DNA from: Rhodothermus marinus
GTDB taxonomy: Bacteria; Bacteroidota; Rhodothermia; Rhodothermales; Rhodothermaceae
DNA: 64,000 nucleotides
Reading direction: 5' to 3'
Assembly (NCBI RefSeq): GCF_009936275.1
Contig: NZ_AP019797.1
Coordinates: 549,501-613,500 of the forward strand
A program made the position numbers and the translations under genes. Shown here in pieces: positions 55,508-63,757 of this stretch. Every line of letters starts with the position of its first letter. Position 1 is the first letter of the stretch. The notes under the pieces are model-generated. The model ran no database searches, had not been told where the DNA came from, and saw nothing but the letters and a program-made list of their open reading frames with translations.

Positions 55508-55594
55508 TGCGTCCGGGTTTTTTGGGCATTTATACGCCAAGAGCTGACTCCGGACCTGTTCCGGCCAAACTTTTAAAGGAAGGCTCAGCAGGTT

Positions 55595-55610
55595 TTAAGC
55601 CTTTTCTAAG
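55595..55610 (+). promoter_or_regulatory. Putative copper-response box, copy 3
   Basis: TTAAG at 55595-55599 and CTAAG at 55606-55610, 11 bp apart, with CCTTTT between, exactly as in the copy at 13419. It lies in the 163-bp gap between the response regulator and the second efflux operon and could serve both. A further TTTTAAAGG lies at 55571. Confidence 0.55.
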
Positions 55611-55670
55611 AACTGCACCGGGTGTTTCGGCGATTGTGGAGCAAGAAACCCGGGGAGGACTTCGAAAGCA

Positions 55671-56852
55671 ATGAGCCGTATTACGCTGACGATCCTGGTG
55701 CTGCTGGGCCTGAGTGCCTGTCGCAGGGCGCCCATCGAGGCGCTGCTTCCGGAAGCGATCGGTGTGCCTCCTTCCCTTCAGGCGGATTCCGCTTCGGCAA
55801 AGTATCGGATGGTGCGTCTGGACTCGGCTCAGCAGCGCAGGTTGCAGGTGCAGGTGGTCCCGGTGCGCCATGAGCGCGCTACGTACACCGTCAGCATTCC
55901 CGGCGAAGTCTATCCGGCCCCAGGTCTGATGGCCCAGGTTTCCACGCCGATTGAGGGCCGGGTGGCCCATCTGAACGTTCATGAAGGCGAACCGGTACGA
56001 CGCGGGCAGGTGCTGCTGGAACTGGAAAGTCTGGCGTTTGCCGAGCTGATCTCGGACTTTTTGCAGGCGCAGGCCGAGGAGGCCTATCTGGCCCGGCAGG
56101 TAGCTCGCCTCCGGCAGCTGGTGACCGAGCAGCTTACGCCGCAGAGCACGCTTGATCAGACCGAGGCCGATTATCTGCGCGCCCAGGCGCGCCGTCAGGC
56201 GGCTGAAGTACGTCTGCGGGCGCTCGGAGTTACGCCCGAAGTTGCCCGGGCGCTGGGGCAACAGGAGCGCCCCCTGCTTCCCCTGCGGGCGCCCATCGAC
56301 GGGTACGTGGACCAGCATCAGGTAGAGCTGGGACAGGCCGTCAGCGCCAATCAGACGCTGATGACGATCGTCGATCCATCGCGGGTGCACATCCGAGGAT
56401 TTCTGGCCCCGGATGATGCGCTGGGCCTGCAACCAGGCGATTCCGTTCGGCTGGTGCTTCAGGTGCCCGATTCGCTAACGCTGGGGGCTCGGGTTCACAC
56501 GATTAATCCGGCGCTGGATCCCGAAAATCGGGCCGTGGTGGTCAACATTCTGGCCAGCACCCATCAGGGATGGCCGCGGCCCGGGCAGAACGTCCGGCTA
56601 TGGATCCGATTGCGTACGCCTCGTCCGGTTTACGTCGTACCCCTTGCAGCCCTGACCTACGACGGCCAGCAGGCCATCGTCTTTGTGCAACAGGCTCCCG
56701 ATACCTACGAGGTGCGTCCCGTGACCGTCTGGCGCACCGATGCCGCCCAGGCGCTGCTGCTCGATGGCGTCCGCGAAGGCGAACGCGTGGTCGTTCATCC
56801 GGTCTTCAGTCTGAAGGCGCTGATGCGTTACAGCGAATTTGCCGAAGAGTGA
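55671..56852 (+). CDS. RND periplasmic adaptor lipoprotein, second system
   Basis: The 393-aa membrane-fusion protein has the lipobox LSAC in LTILVLLGLSACRRAP, an N-terminal lipoyl half (VSTPIEGRVAHLNVHEGEPV), a helical hairpin (about residues 115-185) and RAPIDGYVDQHQVELGQAV. It carries no Met/His-rich terminal region. Gene order is adaptor-pump-channel, different from the island operon (channel-adaptor-pump). It is 3 bp before the pump gene. Confidence 0.92.
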   Translation: MSRITLTILVLLGLSACRRAPIEALLPEAIGVPPSLQADSASAKYRMVRLDSAQQRRLQVQVVPVRHERATYTVSIPGEVYPAPGLMAQVSTPIEGRVAHLNVHEGEPVRRGQVLLELESLAFAELISDFLQAQAEEAYLARQVARLRQLVTEQLTPQSTLDQTEADYLRAQARRQAAEVRLRALGVTPEVARALGQQERPLLPLRAPIDGYVDQHQVELGQAVSANQTLMTIVDPSRVHIRGFLAPDDALGLQPGDSVRLVLQVPDSLTLGARVHTINPALDPENRAVVVNILASTHQGWPRPGQNVRLWIRLRTPRPVYVVPLAALTYDGQQAIVFVQQAPDTYEVRPVTVWRTDAAQALLLDGVREGERVVVHPVFSLKALMRYSEFAEE

Positions 56853-56855
56853 GCC

Positions 56856-59800
56856 ATGCTGCATCGTCTGATTGATTTCAGCCTCCGGCAACGCTTTGTC
56901 GCGCTGAGCCTGGTGGCCCTGATGGCCTTCGGCGGGATCGTGGCCCTTGAGCGCATTCCGATCAACTCGCTTCCCGACGTTACGCCCGTTCAGGTGCTCA
57001 TCATCACCAAGGCCGGTCGCTATTCGCCGTACGACGTCGAACAGCTGGTCAGCTTCCCGATCGAAACGGCCATGACCGGCCTACCGCGGGTCAAAGAAGT
57101 GCGCTCGATCAGCCAGTTCGGTCTGTCGGCCGTCACGGTCGAATTCGAAGAAGGCACCGACATTTACTTTGCCCGACAGCTCGTGGCCCAGCGTCTGCAG
57201 GATGTACGGGACCAGCTCCCCCCCGACGTCTCGTCGCCTCAACTGGGACCCATCTCGACGGCGCTCGGCGAGATCTACCAGTATGTGGTGCGAGGCGATG
57301 GCTATTCGCTCACCGAGCTGCGCGAAATTCAGGACTGGATCATCGCGCCGCAGCTCCGTGCGGTACCCGGCGTGACCGAAGTCAACAGCTTTGGCGGTTT
57401 CGTCAAGCAGTACGAGGTGATTGTCGATCCGGAGCAACTCCGGGCGCTGCGGTTGAGCCTGCGCGACATCATCGATGCCATCGAACGCAACAACAGCGTC
57501 TCGGGCGGCAATTACCTGGAGCACAACCAGGAACAGTACATCATTCGCGGGTTCGGACAGATTCGCTCGACGGACGATCTGGAGCGCATCATCGTGGCAC
57601 GTCGGGGCGAGCGACCCATCTATCTACGCGACGTGGCCACCGTACGTCTGGGACGGCAGATCCGACAGGGGGCCGTCACGCAGGATGGGAAGGGCGAGGT
57701 CGTCACCGGTATCGTCATGATGCTTCGGGGCGAGAACGGCCGCGAAGTCATCCGTCGCGTCGAAGAAAAAATCAGGGAAATCAATCCACGCCTGCCCCCC
57801 GGCGTTCGCATCGAGAAATTCTATGACCAGTCGGATCTGATCGCGCGCACCACGGGCACGATCAAGGAAAACCTGCTGGAAGGGGGCTTTCTGGTGATCG
57901 CCGTGCTGCTGCTGTTGCTGGGCGAGATCAAAGGCGCGCTCATTGTGGCCTCGGTCATCCCACTTTCGATGCTGTTTGCTTTTATCGGCATGCGCGCCTT
58001 CGGGCTGGCGGCCAATCTGATGAGCCTGGGAGCCATCGACTTCGGGATGATTGTCGATGGCTCGGTCGTGATGGTCGAGCACATGGTACATCGGCTCGAG
58101 GCAGACCGAAGCGGCCGCAGCCGACTGGCGCTGTTGCGTCAGGCCGCGCACGAAGTCGCCCGCCCCATCTTTTTCGGCGTGCTCATCATCCTGATGGTGT
58201 ATGTGCCAATCGCCACGTTTCGGGGTATGGAGGGCATTCTCTATCGTCCGATGGCGATTACGGTGGCGTCGGCCGTGTTCGGCTCGCTCTTGCTGGCGCT
58301 GGTCTATGTGCCGGCCATCGCTACTCTGGTTTTTCGCCGGGGCGTTCGGGTACGTCGTAACTATCTGATGGACTGGTTGCGGCCGCGTTATCGGCGCTTC
58401 CTGGAAAAGAGCCTGGAACGGCGCAAGACGACCCTGGCCGTTGCCCTGCTGGTATTCGGCGCAGCGCTGGCGCTCCTGCCGTTTCTGGGCACGGAGTTTC
58501 TGCCGGAACTGGACGAGGGGTCGATCCTGATCGAAGAAGTACGGATGCCGAGCGTCACGCTGGAGACCTCGGTGGAAAATGCCAACTGGCTGGCCGGACA
58601 GCTCATCCGACACATCCCGGAAATTCAAACCGTCGTGCCCAAAACAGGCCGTAGCGATCTGGCCAACGACTGGATGGGCGTGCATCAGACGGACGTATGG
58701 ATCATACTCAAGCCACGCGAACAGTGGCGGCCGGGTATGACCAAAGAAAAGATCATCGAGCAGATCCGGCCATTTCTCGAAACCGAGCCCGGTCTGGCTT
58801 ACAACTTCACGCAGCCCATCGCAATGCGCGTCGACGAGCTGACCTCAGGGGTCAAAAGCGATATTGCAGTCAAACTCTACGGCGAAAACCTCGACACGCT
58901 GGCGGCGGTGGCGGCGCGCATCGCCCGACTGCTTCCGGACCTGCCCGGCACCGACAACTTCTACGTGGAAAAATTCGCCGGTCAGCCGTATGTGAACATC
59001 GAAATCGATCGCGAAGCCATTGCGGCCTTCGGCCTGAACGTCGAGGACGTGCAGCAGGTGATCGAGGCCGGATTGGGCGGTGCGCCGGCCGGACAGGTCT
59101 TCGAAGGGCAGCGGCGGTTCGATATCGTCGTGCGCTTTCCCGAAGCGTACCGAAATAACTTCGAGGCCATCATGGAGGCACCGGTGACGCTGCCGGGGGG
59201 CGGCACCATTCCGCTACGCCGGGTGGCGCACATCCGGGCCGAAGAGGGACCCCGGGAGATCGCTCGCGAAAACGGCTGGCGCCGGCTCGTGGTGGGCATC
59301 AATATCAAGGGCATAGACATCGGGACCTATGTGTCGAACCTGCAGCGGGCCATTGAGACGCAGGTCAAGCTGCCGCCCGGCGTCTTTCTGGAGTACGGCG
59401 GAACCTTCGAAAATCAGCAGCGCGCCATGCGTCACCTGTATGTGGCGGTTCCGCTGGCTTTGCTCATCATCATCGGGTTGCTCTATTTGATGTTCGGTGA
59501 GATGCGCTATCCGTTAATGATTCTCTCGGTGTTGCCGCTGGCGCTGGCCGGAGGAGTGTTTGCGCTGTGGTTGCGCGGCATGTACCTGTCGATCTCGGCG
59601 GCCGTCGGCTTCATTGCCCTCTTCGGGGTGGCGGTGCTCAACGGTGTGGTGATGATCGCGCACCTGAACGCGCTTCGGCGTCAGGGACTGTCGGTGCGTG
59701 AGGCGGTGTTGCAGGGGGCCACCGACCGGCTACGGCCGGTGTTGATGACCGCACTGGTGGCCAGCCTGGGCTTTGTGCCCATGGCCTTCAATACGGGGCC

Positions 59801-59999
59801 GGGCTCCGAAGTGCAGCGGCCGCTGGCCACCGTGGTGATCGGTGGGCTCATTACGGCCACACTGCTCACGCTACGCGTGCTGCCCACCATCTACGACTGG
59901 CTCGAGCGAGACGACCGGCCGCCTCGTGGTCCCGAACCGGAGTGGGAGGAAGATGGACAGATGGCGGCCTCTGTGTCGGCTGCAACTGCTCAGACGTAA
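56856..59999 (+). CDS. Heavy-metal RND efflux pump, second system (CzcA-like)
   Basis: The 1047-aa transporter has the usual start (LIDFSLRQRFVALSLVAL, PINSLPDVTPVQVLI). Helix 4 reads AIDFGMIVDGSVVMVEH, with D395 and D401. The DFG-x3-DG pattern is that of divalent (Co/Zn/Cd or Ni) HME pumps, in contrast to AIG in the island pump; the usual EN is EH here. Long periplasmic domains and twelve helices are as expected. The last residues (EWEEDGQMAA) are acidic. Substrate is inferred from one motif only. Confidence 0.94.
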   Translation: MLHRLIDFSLRQRFVALSLVALMAFGGIVALERIPINSLPDVTPVQVLIITKAGRYSPYDVEQLVSFPIETAMTGLPRVKEVRSISQFGLSAVTVEFEEGTDIYFARQLVAQRLQDVRDQLPPDVSSPQLGPISTALGEIYQYVVRGDGYSLTELREIQDWIIAPQLRAVPGVTEVNSFGGFVKQYEVIVDPEQLRALRLSLRDIIDAIERNNSVSGGNYLEHNQEQYIIRGFGQIRSTDDLERIIVARRGERPIYLRDVATVRLGRQIRQGAVTQDGKGEVVTGIVMMLRGENGREVIRRVEEKIREINPRLPPGVRIEKFYDQSDLIARTTGTIKENLLEGGFLVIAVLLLLLGEIKGALIVASVIPLSMLFAFIGMRAFGLAANLMSLGAIDFGMIVDGSVVMVEHMVHRLEADRSGRSRLALLRQAAHEVARPIFFGVLIILMVYVPIATFRGMEGILYRPMAITVASAVFGSLLLALVYVPAIATLVFRRGVRVRRNYLMDWLRPRYRRFLEKSLERRKTTLAVALLVFGAALALLPFLGTEFLPELDEGSILIEEVRMPSVTLETSVENANWLAGQLIRHIPEIQTVVPKTGRSDLANDWMGVHQTDVWIILKPREQWRPGMTKEKIIEQIRPFLETEPGLAYNFTQPIAMRVDELTSGVKSDIAVKLYGENLDTLAAVAARIARLLPDLPGTDNFYVEKFAGQPYVNIEIDREAIAAFGLNVEDVQQVIEAGLGGAPAGQVFEGQRRFDIVVRFPEAYRNNFEAIMEAPVTLPGGGTIPLRRVAHIRAEEGPREIARENGWRRLVVGINIKGIDIGTYVSNLQRAIETQVKLPPGVFLEYGGTFENQQRAMRHLYVAVPLALLIIIGLLYLMFGEMRYPLMILSVLPLALAGGVFALWLRGMYLSISAAVGFIALFGVAVLNGVVMIAHLNALRRQGLSVREAVLQGATDRLRPVLMTALVASLGFVPMAFNTGPGSEVQRPLATVVIGGLITATLLTLRVLPTIYDWLERDDRPPRGPEPEWEEDGQMAASVSAATAQT

Positions 60000-60011
60000 C
60001 CGGAACAAGTC

Positions 60012-61253
60012 ATGCTGGGTTTGCTGCTGGGACTGAGTCTGCTGCTGGGCAATCCCAACGTCGCGCCCGCCCCGGACACGCTAGGCATTCAGGAGGCCCT
60101 GGCCCTGGCCTTGCGCCACCATCCCCAATTGCAGGCGCTGCGCGCCCGGCAGGAGGCGCTACAGGGGCGAAGGCTTCAAGCCTATGGGATCGAAACGCCA
60201 CAGCTCTACTTTTTTCGCGAAGGCATCGGGAGCGGTCAGGCCTTCGCCGAGCAGCGCTGGACGCTGGTCGAGCGCATCGACTTCCCGCTGGTTACGTACT
60301 ATCGCCTGCAAGCCAACGGCCTGGAATCCCGGGCGCTGACGGCCGAACTGGAAGCCACGACCGCGCGCATCCGCGCCGACGTAAAACGCGCCTATACCGA
60401 CGTGCTCTACGCGCAGGAACTGGTGCATCTCCGACAGGAGGAGGTCGCCCTACTCGAGCAACTCCGAGAGGCGGTGCAGGCGCGTGTGGCGGCCGGACTG
60501 GCAACCGATCTGGAGGTGGCGCGCACCGAAATCCAGCTGGCCGACGCGCAGTCGCGGCTGGAAACCGCACGCCGCGACTTCCTGCAGGCTCGCTACGAAC
60601 TGTTTCGGGCCGTCGGACTCGATCCGGAAGCGCAGCGCTACGACATTGTCTTTCCGGACACCCTCGCCTATGTGACCGTCGAGATTCCCCAGGAGGCAGT
60701 GCTGGCACGCCTCGATCAGTTGCCCGAACTACACAGCCAGCAGGCGCAGCTCCAGGCGGCCCGAGTGAACATCCGACAGGCACGGGCCTCGCTACTGCCC
60801 CAGTTGCAACTGGACGTCTATCCCCAGGATTACGGAAGCGGGTATCGATTCGTAGGCTTTCAGATCGGAATCTCACTCCCTCTGGGTTTTTTGCCGGGAT
60901 ATCGGGGACGTGTACGCGAAGCCCGTGCCCTCTATGAAATGCGACGATGGGAGCTGGAAGACCTGCGTCTCCAGCTCAAAAAACAGGCCGAACAGGCCTG
61001 GCATGGCTACGAGACGGCCCGCATCGTCGTTGAACGCTACGCCCGTCAGATCCGCGACCGTTCGCGCACGCTCCTGCACCGTCTGCAACGCGGGTACCGT
61101 CTGGGTGAAGTCAGCCTGATCGAGTTGCTCGACGCGCAGCGGCTTGTTCTGGAAAGCGAGCAGCGTTATTATGAGGCGCTTCGGGACTATTATCACCAGC
61201 TGATCGAACTGGAGCGATTTCTGGGACATGAACTGACCTTCACCAACCCCTGA
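60012..61253 (+). CDS. TolC-family outer-membrane efflux channel, second system
   Basis: The 413-aa protein has a short signal segment (LGLLLGLSLLLGNPNVAP) and duplicated long helices with GIQEALALALRHHPQLQAL, GLATDLEVARTEIQLADAQ and GYRLGEVSLIELLDAQR. These are the outer-membrane factor landmarks. It is 12 bp after the pump gene and would complete a three-part efflux complex. Similarity to the island CusC is only at the family level. Confidence 0.92.
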   Translation: MLGLLLGLSLLLGNPNVAPAPDTLGIQEALALALRHHPQLQALRARQEALQGRRLQAYGIETPQLYFFREGIGSGQAFAEQRWTLVERIDFPLVTYYRLQANGLESRALTAELEATTARIRADVKRAYTDVLYAQELVHLRQEEVALLEQLREAVQARVAAGLATDLEVARTEIQLADAQSRLETARRDFLQARYELFRAVGLDPEAQRYDIVFPDTLAYVTVEIPQEAVLARLDQLPELHSQQAQLQAARVNIRQARASLLPQLQLDVYPQDYGSGYRFVGFQIGISLPLGFLPGYRGRVREARALYEMRRWELEDLRLQLKKQAEQAWHGYETARIVVERYARQIRDRSRTLLHRLQRGYRLGEVSLIELLDAQRLVLESEQRYYEALRDYYHQLIELERFLGHELTFTNP

Positions 61254-61259
61254 GATCAC

Positions 61260-61766
61260 ATGAACGCTGCACACCTGCACCTGCTGACGAATCATTTGCC
61301 GCTGTTTGCGGTGCTGCTGGGCCTGCTGGTCGGGCTCTACGGCGCCTGGCGGCGCGAGGAAAGCGTCGTGCGCGTGGCGCTGATGCTGTTCGTGCTGGGC
61401 GCGCTGGGTGCCGTGGCCGCTTACTTCAGCGGGCACGGCGCCGAAGAGATCGTTGAGGAACTGGGGCGCTCGCACGATGCCATCGAGGCGCACGAAGAGA
61501 CGGGCAACCTGGCCGCCTATCTGACGATCGCACTGGGCGTGCTGTCGCTGGGGACGCTGCTGCGACGGGGACCCGTTGCTCCGGCCTGGCGCACGGCGCT
61601 GTTCGTGCTGGCGCTGGTCGTGCTGGGTGTGGTGGGTTATGCGGCCAACCTGGGCGGCCGCATCAGCCACCCGGAAATCACCGGCGCTGCGCTGCAGGAA
61701 ACGACGCGCTCCCCGGTGCCCGGACCGGAAGCGGCCGAAGAAGCTGAAGAACCGCACGAAGACTGA
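61260..61766 (+). CDS. Four-helix membrane protein with conserved His, DUF2231-like
   Basis: The 168-aa protein has four membrane helices. His residues sit at helix ends: HLHLLTNHLP at the start, FSGHGAEEIVEELGRSHD, EAHEETG and GRISHPEI, an arrangement seen in small b-haem or metal-binding membrane proteins such as DUF2231. The tail is acidic. It is 6 bp after the outer-membrane channel gene, so it is probably cotranscribed with the efflux system. Its role is unknown. Confidence 0.7.
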   Translation: MNAAHLHLLTNHLPLFAVLLGLLVGLYGAWRREESVVRVALMLFVLGALGAVAAYFSGHGAEEIVEELGRSHDAIEAHEETGNLAAYLTIALGVLSLGTLLRRGPVAPAWRTALFVLALVVLGVVGYAANLGGRISHPEITGAALQETTRSPVPGPEAAEEAEEPHED

Positions 61767-61784
61767 TGTCCATACCGGCAAGAT

Positions 61785-62039
61785 TCAGCGGTAGATATCC
61801 CGCCGGTGGCCAATAGCCAGAATCGTGACGCGCCGTTGTGCGTCGTCTATTTCGTAGATGACGCGGTACGCTCCGATACGCAGGCGCCAGCCTTCGCGGC
61901 CGGTCAGTTTTTTGCTTCCGGGCGGCCGTGGATTGTCCCGCAGCGCGCGGATAGCCCGGCACACGCGTTGATAGTCGCGTTCGGGTAGGTCGGCTAACGC
62001 TTTCTGGGCGCTTCGAAGGATGAAGACTTCGTACGGCAC
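61785..62039 (-). CDS. RelE/ParE-family toxin
   Basis: The 84-aa protein has the RelE fold pattern: YEVFILRSAQKALADLP, LRDNPRPPGSKKLTGREG, WRLRIGAYRVIYEIDD and VTILAIGHRRDIYR. Family toxins cleave mRNA in the ribosome. The conserved Arg and Lys positions and the terminal HRRDIY are present, so it may be active. Its start overlaps the end of the upstream antitoxin gene by 46 bp. Confidence 0.93.
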   Translation of the reverse strand: MPYEVFILRSAQKALADLPERDYQRVCRAIRALRDNPRPPGSKKLTGREGWRLRIGAYRVIYEIDDAQRRVTILAIGHRRDIYR

Positions 62040-62245
62040 TGACGCTGCGCTTCTATTTCACGGAGCGCCTGCTCAAAAGGAATGGCTTCGTCTTCTGAAG
62101 CTCTGGCCTGGTCATAGGCGCGAATGGCTTCGAGCTCCTCTTCGGCTTCCAGAAGCTCTCGATACCGCTTAAGCGGCAAAACGGCTCGAATACGCCGTCC
62201 GCGTTGATCGGTAATGAACTGGATCCGTGCTTTTTCAGAGGGCAT
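61994..62245 (-). CDS. Antitoxin of a type II toxin-antitoxin pair
   Basis: Start set at MPSEKARIQFITDQRG. The 83-aa protein has a Phd/RelB-like N-terminus with RIRAVLPLKRYRELLE and an acidic helical tail (EEELEAIRAYDQARASEDE) expected to wrap the toxin. It precedes and overlaps the RelE-type toxin gene, the usual antitoxin-first order, and probably represses its own promoter upstream of 62245. Confidence 0.88.
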   Translation of the reverse strand: MPSEKARIQFITDQRGRRIRAVLPLKRYRELLEAEEELEAIRAYDQARASEDEAIPFEQALREIEAQRQCRTKSSSFEAPRKR

Positions 62246-62317
62246 AAGCACCTGGTGGAGATTTTGGGATACTGGGCTTTTACACATCAGTCCGACAACC
62301 TCGTTCCTTTCAGCAGC

Positions 62318-62873
62318 TCAATCACTCTCCCGAAGCCAGCGCAGATAGGCGGTCTCCAGGGTGGCGGCTTCGGGCAGGTGATCGCGGAAAGCGGCCATCG
62401 GTCCGGCGAAGCGCACGCGTCCCCGGTGTAGCACGACCAGGTGATCGCAGAGGCGTTCGAGCTTGTCGAGGCGGTGGGAGCTGATCAGGAGCGTGGCACC
62501 TTCGCGGTGGCGCGCCTGCAGTAATGCGATGGCCGCTTCGATCGCCTGCGCATCCATGGCTTCGAAGGGTTCGTCGAGCACGAGCAGCCGCGGCCGGTGC
62601 AGCAGCGCCAGCAGAAAAGCGAGCTGGCGGCGCATGCCGTGCGAATAGGTTTCGATCCAGCGATCGAGCGCCGTGGCGACCTCGAAAGGCGCCACCAGCG
62701 CTTCGATCGTGGCCGTCGCCTGTTCCGGTGACAGACCGTAGAGCCGGGCGGCCAGTTCGAGCTGCTCGCGACCGGTGAGCCGCTCCATCAACGCCAGGTC
62801 TTCGAGCATGAAACCCACCTGTCGCTTGTAAGCGTGCCGCCCCCATCGAAGCGGCTCGCCCAGACGGACATAC
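62318..62873 (-). pseudogene. ABC transporter ATP-binding protein, N-terminus lost
   Basis: From about LGEPLRWGRHAYKRQVGFML the sequence is a normal ABC ATPase: ERLTGREQLELAARLYGL, the signature YSHGMRRQLAFLLALLHRP, Walker B LLVLDEPFEAMD and the switch LLISSHRLDKLE. The first 40 or so residues with the Walker A loop are missing. Upstream, about 62874-63028, the frame stays open but encodes unrelated sequence (FHRRGFIFARNKLHNF), AT-richer than the flanks. ATP binding is not possible without Walker A, so it is a truncated gene. No permease gene is next to it. Confidence 0.82.
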
Positions 62874-63093
62874 AGAAAGTTATGCAGCTTATTCCTGGCA
62901 AAGATAAAACCCCGACGGTGGAAGCATGACAGGGCGAACTGAATTCGGATTGCTTCTAAATCTGGCATTTTCTGCATCCTGAAACGTTTCCCGGCGTTAG
63001 AGCATTCCAGAAGTCGTGGAGGATGCATTGGACGAGGCGCGTGGTGGAACTTGCAACACGGCGTCTGGAGTTTCTGCTGAAAAAAACAGGTCT

Positions 63094-63732
63094 ATGGCAA
63101 TCGTCACCGTTCCCAGGGTGTTGCGCGAGAAGCTCGGCGAGGAAGGGGCCGAGGCGCTCGTCGCGCTCCTTAACGAAGCGGCCCATCACGAACGCAATAA
63201 CCTGTTGGGCATCCTGGAAGAGCGCTTTGAGCGACGGGTGACAGACGAAGGCAAACGTCTGGACAATCGGATCACCGAAGTGGAGGCCCGTCTGAACGAA
63301 CGAATTACTGAGGTGGAGGCCCGCCTGAACGAACGGATCACTGAGGTGGAGGCTCGCCTGAACGAGCGGATCACCGAGGTAGAGGCGAAACTGGAAAAGC
63401 AGATCGCCGAGGTGGAGGGTCGGCTGAACGGACGGATCGCTGAGGTGGAGGCGCGTCTGAACGAACGGATCACCGAGGTGGAGGCGAAACTGGAAAAGCA
63501 GATTGCCGAGGTGGAGGGTCGGTTGAATGAACGGATCACCGAGGTGGAGAGTCGGCTGAATGAACGAATTACCTCGGTGGAAGCGAAGCTTGAAAAGCAA
63601 ATCGCTGAAGTCGAAGCGCGCCTCGGAGAGCGGTTGGCGGGTGTTCGGGCCGATCTGATCCGGTGGATGTTTCTGTTCTGGGTGGGTCAGATCGGCACGC
63701 TCGTCGCGCTATTGTTTGCGTTTCTCAGGTGA
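63094..63732 (+). CDS. Coiled-coil protein with 11-residue repeats and a C-terminal membrane anchor
   Basis: The ATG at 63094 (MAIVTVPRVLREKLG) starts a 212-aa protein. The first 50 residues (GEEGAEALVALLNEAAHHERNN) resemble DUF1640/CCDC90-like proteins. About twelve tandem 11-residue units of the type ERITEVEARLN or KQIAEVEGRLN follow (residues 57-190), predicting a long hendecad coiled coil, then one membrane helix (WMFLFWVGQIGTLVALLFAF). It probably stands out from the membrane as a rod. Role unknown. The repeats are near-identical at DNA level and prone to copy-number change. Confidence 0.85.
   Translation: MAIVTVPRVLREKLGEEGAEALVALLNEAAHHERNNLLGILEERFERRVTDEGKRLDNRITEVEARLNERITEVEARLNERITEVEARLNERITEVEAKLEKQIAEVEGRLNGRIAEVEARLNERITEVEAKLEKQIAEVEGRLNERITEVESRLNERITSVEAKLEKQIAEVEARLGERLAGVRADLIRWMFLFWVGQIGTLVALLFAFLR
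63265..63660 (+). repeat. 33-bp tandem coding repeat
   Basis: About twelve tandem 33-bp units, each encoding one 11-residue coiled-coil turn. Two unit types alternate in a higher-order pattern: ERITEVEARLN/ERITEVEAKLE followed by KQIAEVEGRLN. Adjacent units share most bases, consistent with expansion by slippage or unequal exchange. Confidence 0.9.
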
Positions 63733-63757
63733 AAACAGATAGTGGAGGTTATTCTTG

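Noticed and set aside
62874-63028. Intact N-terminus of the ABC ATPase
   Set aside because: The open frame continues but has no Walker A loop and no family similarity.
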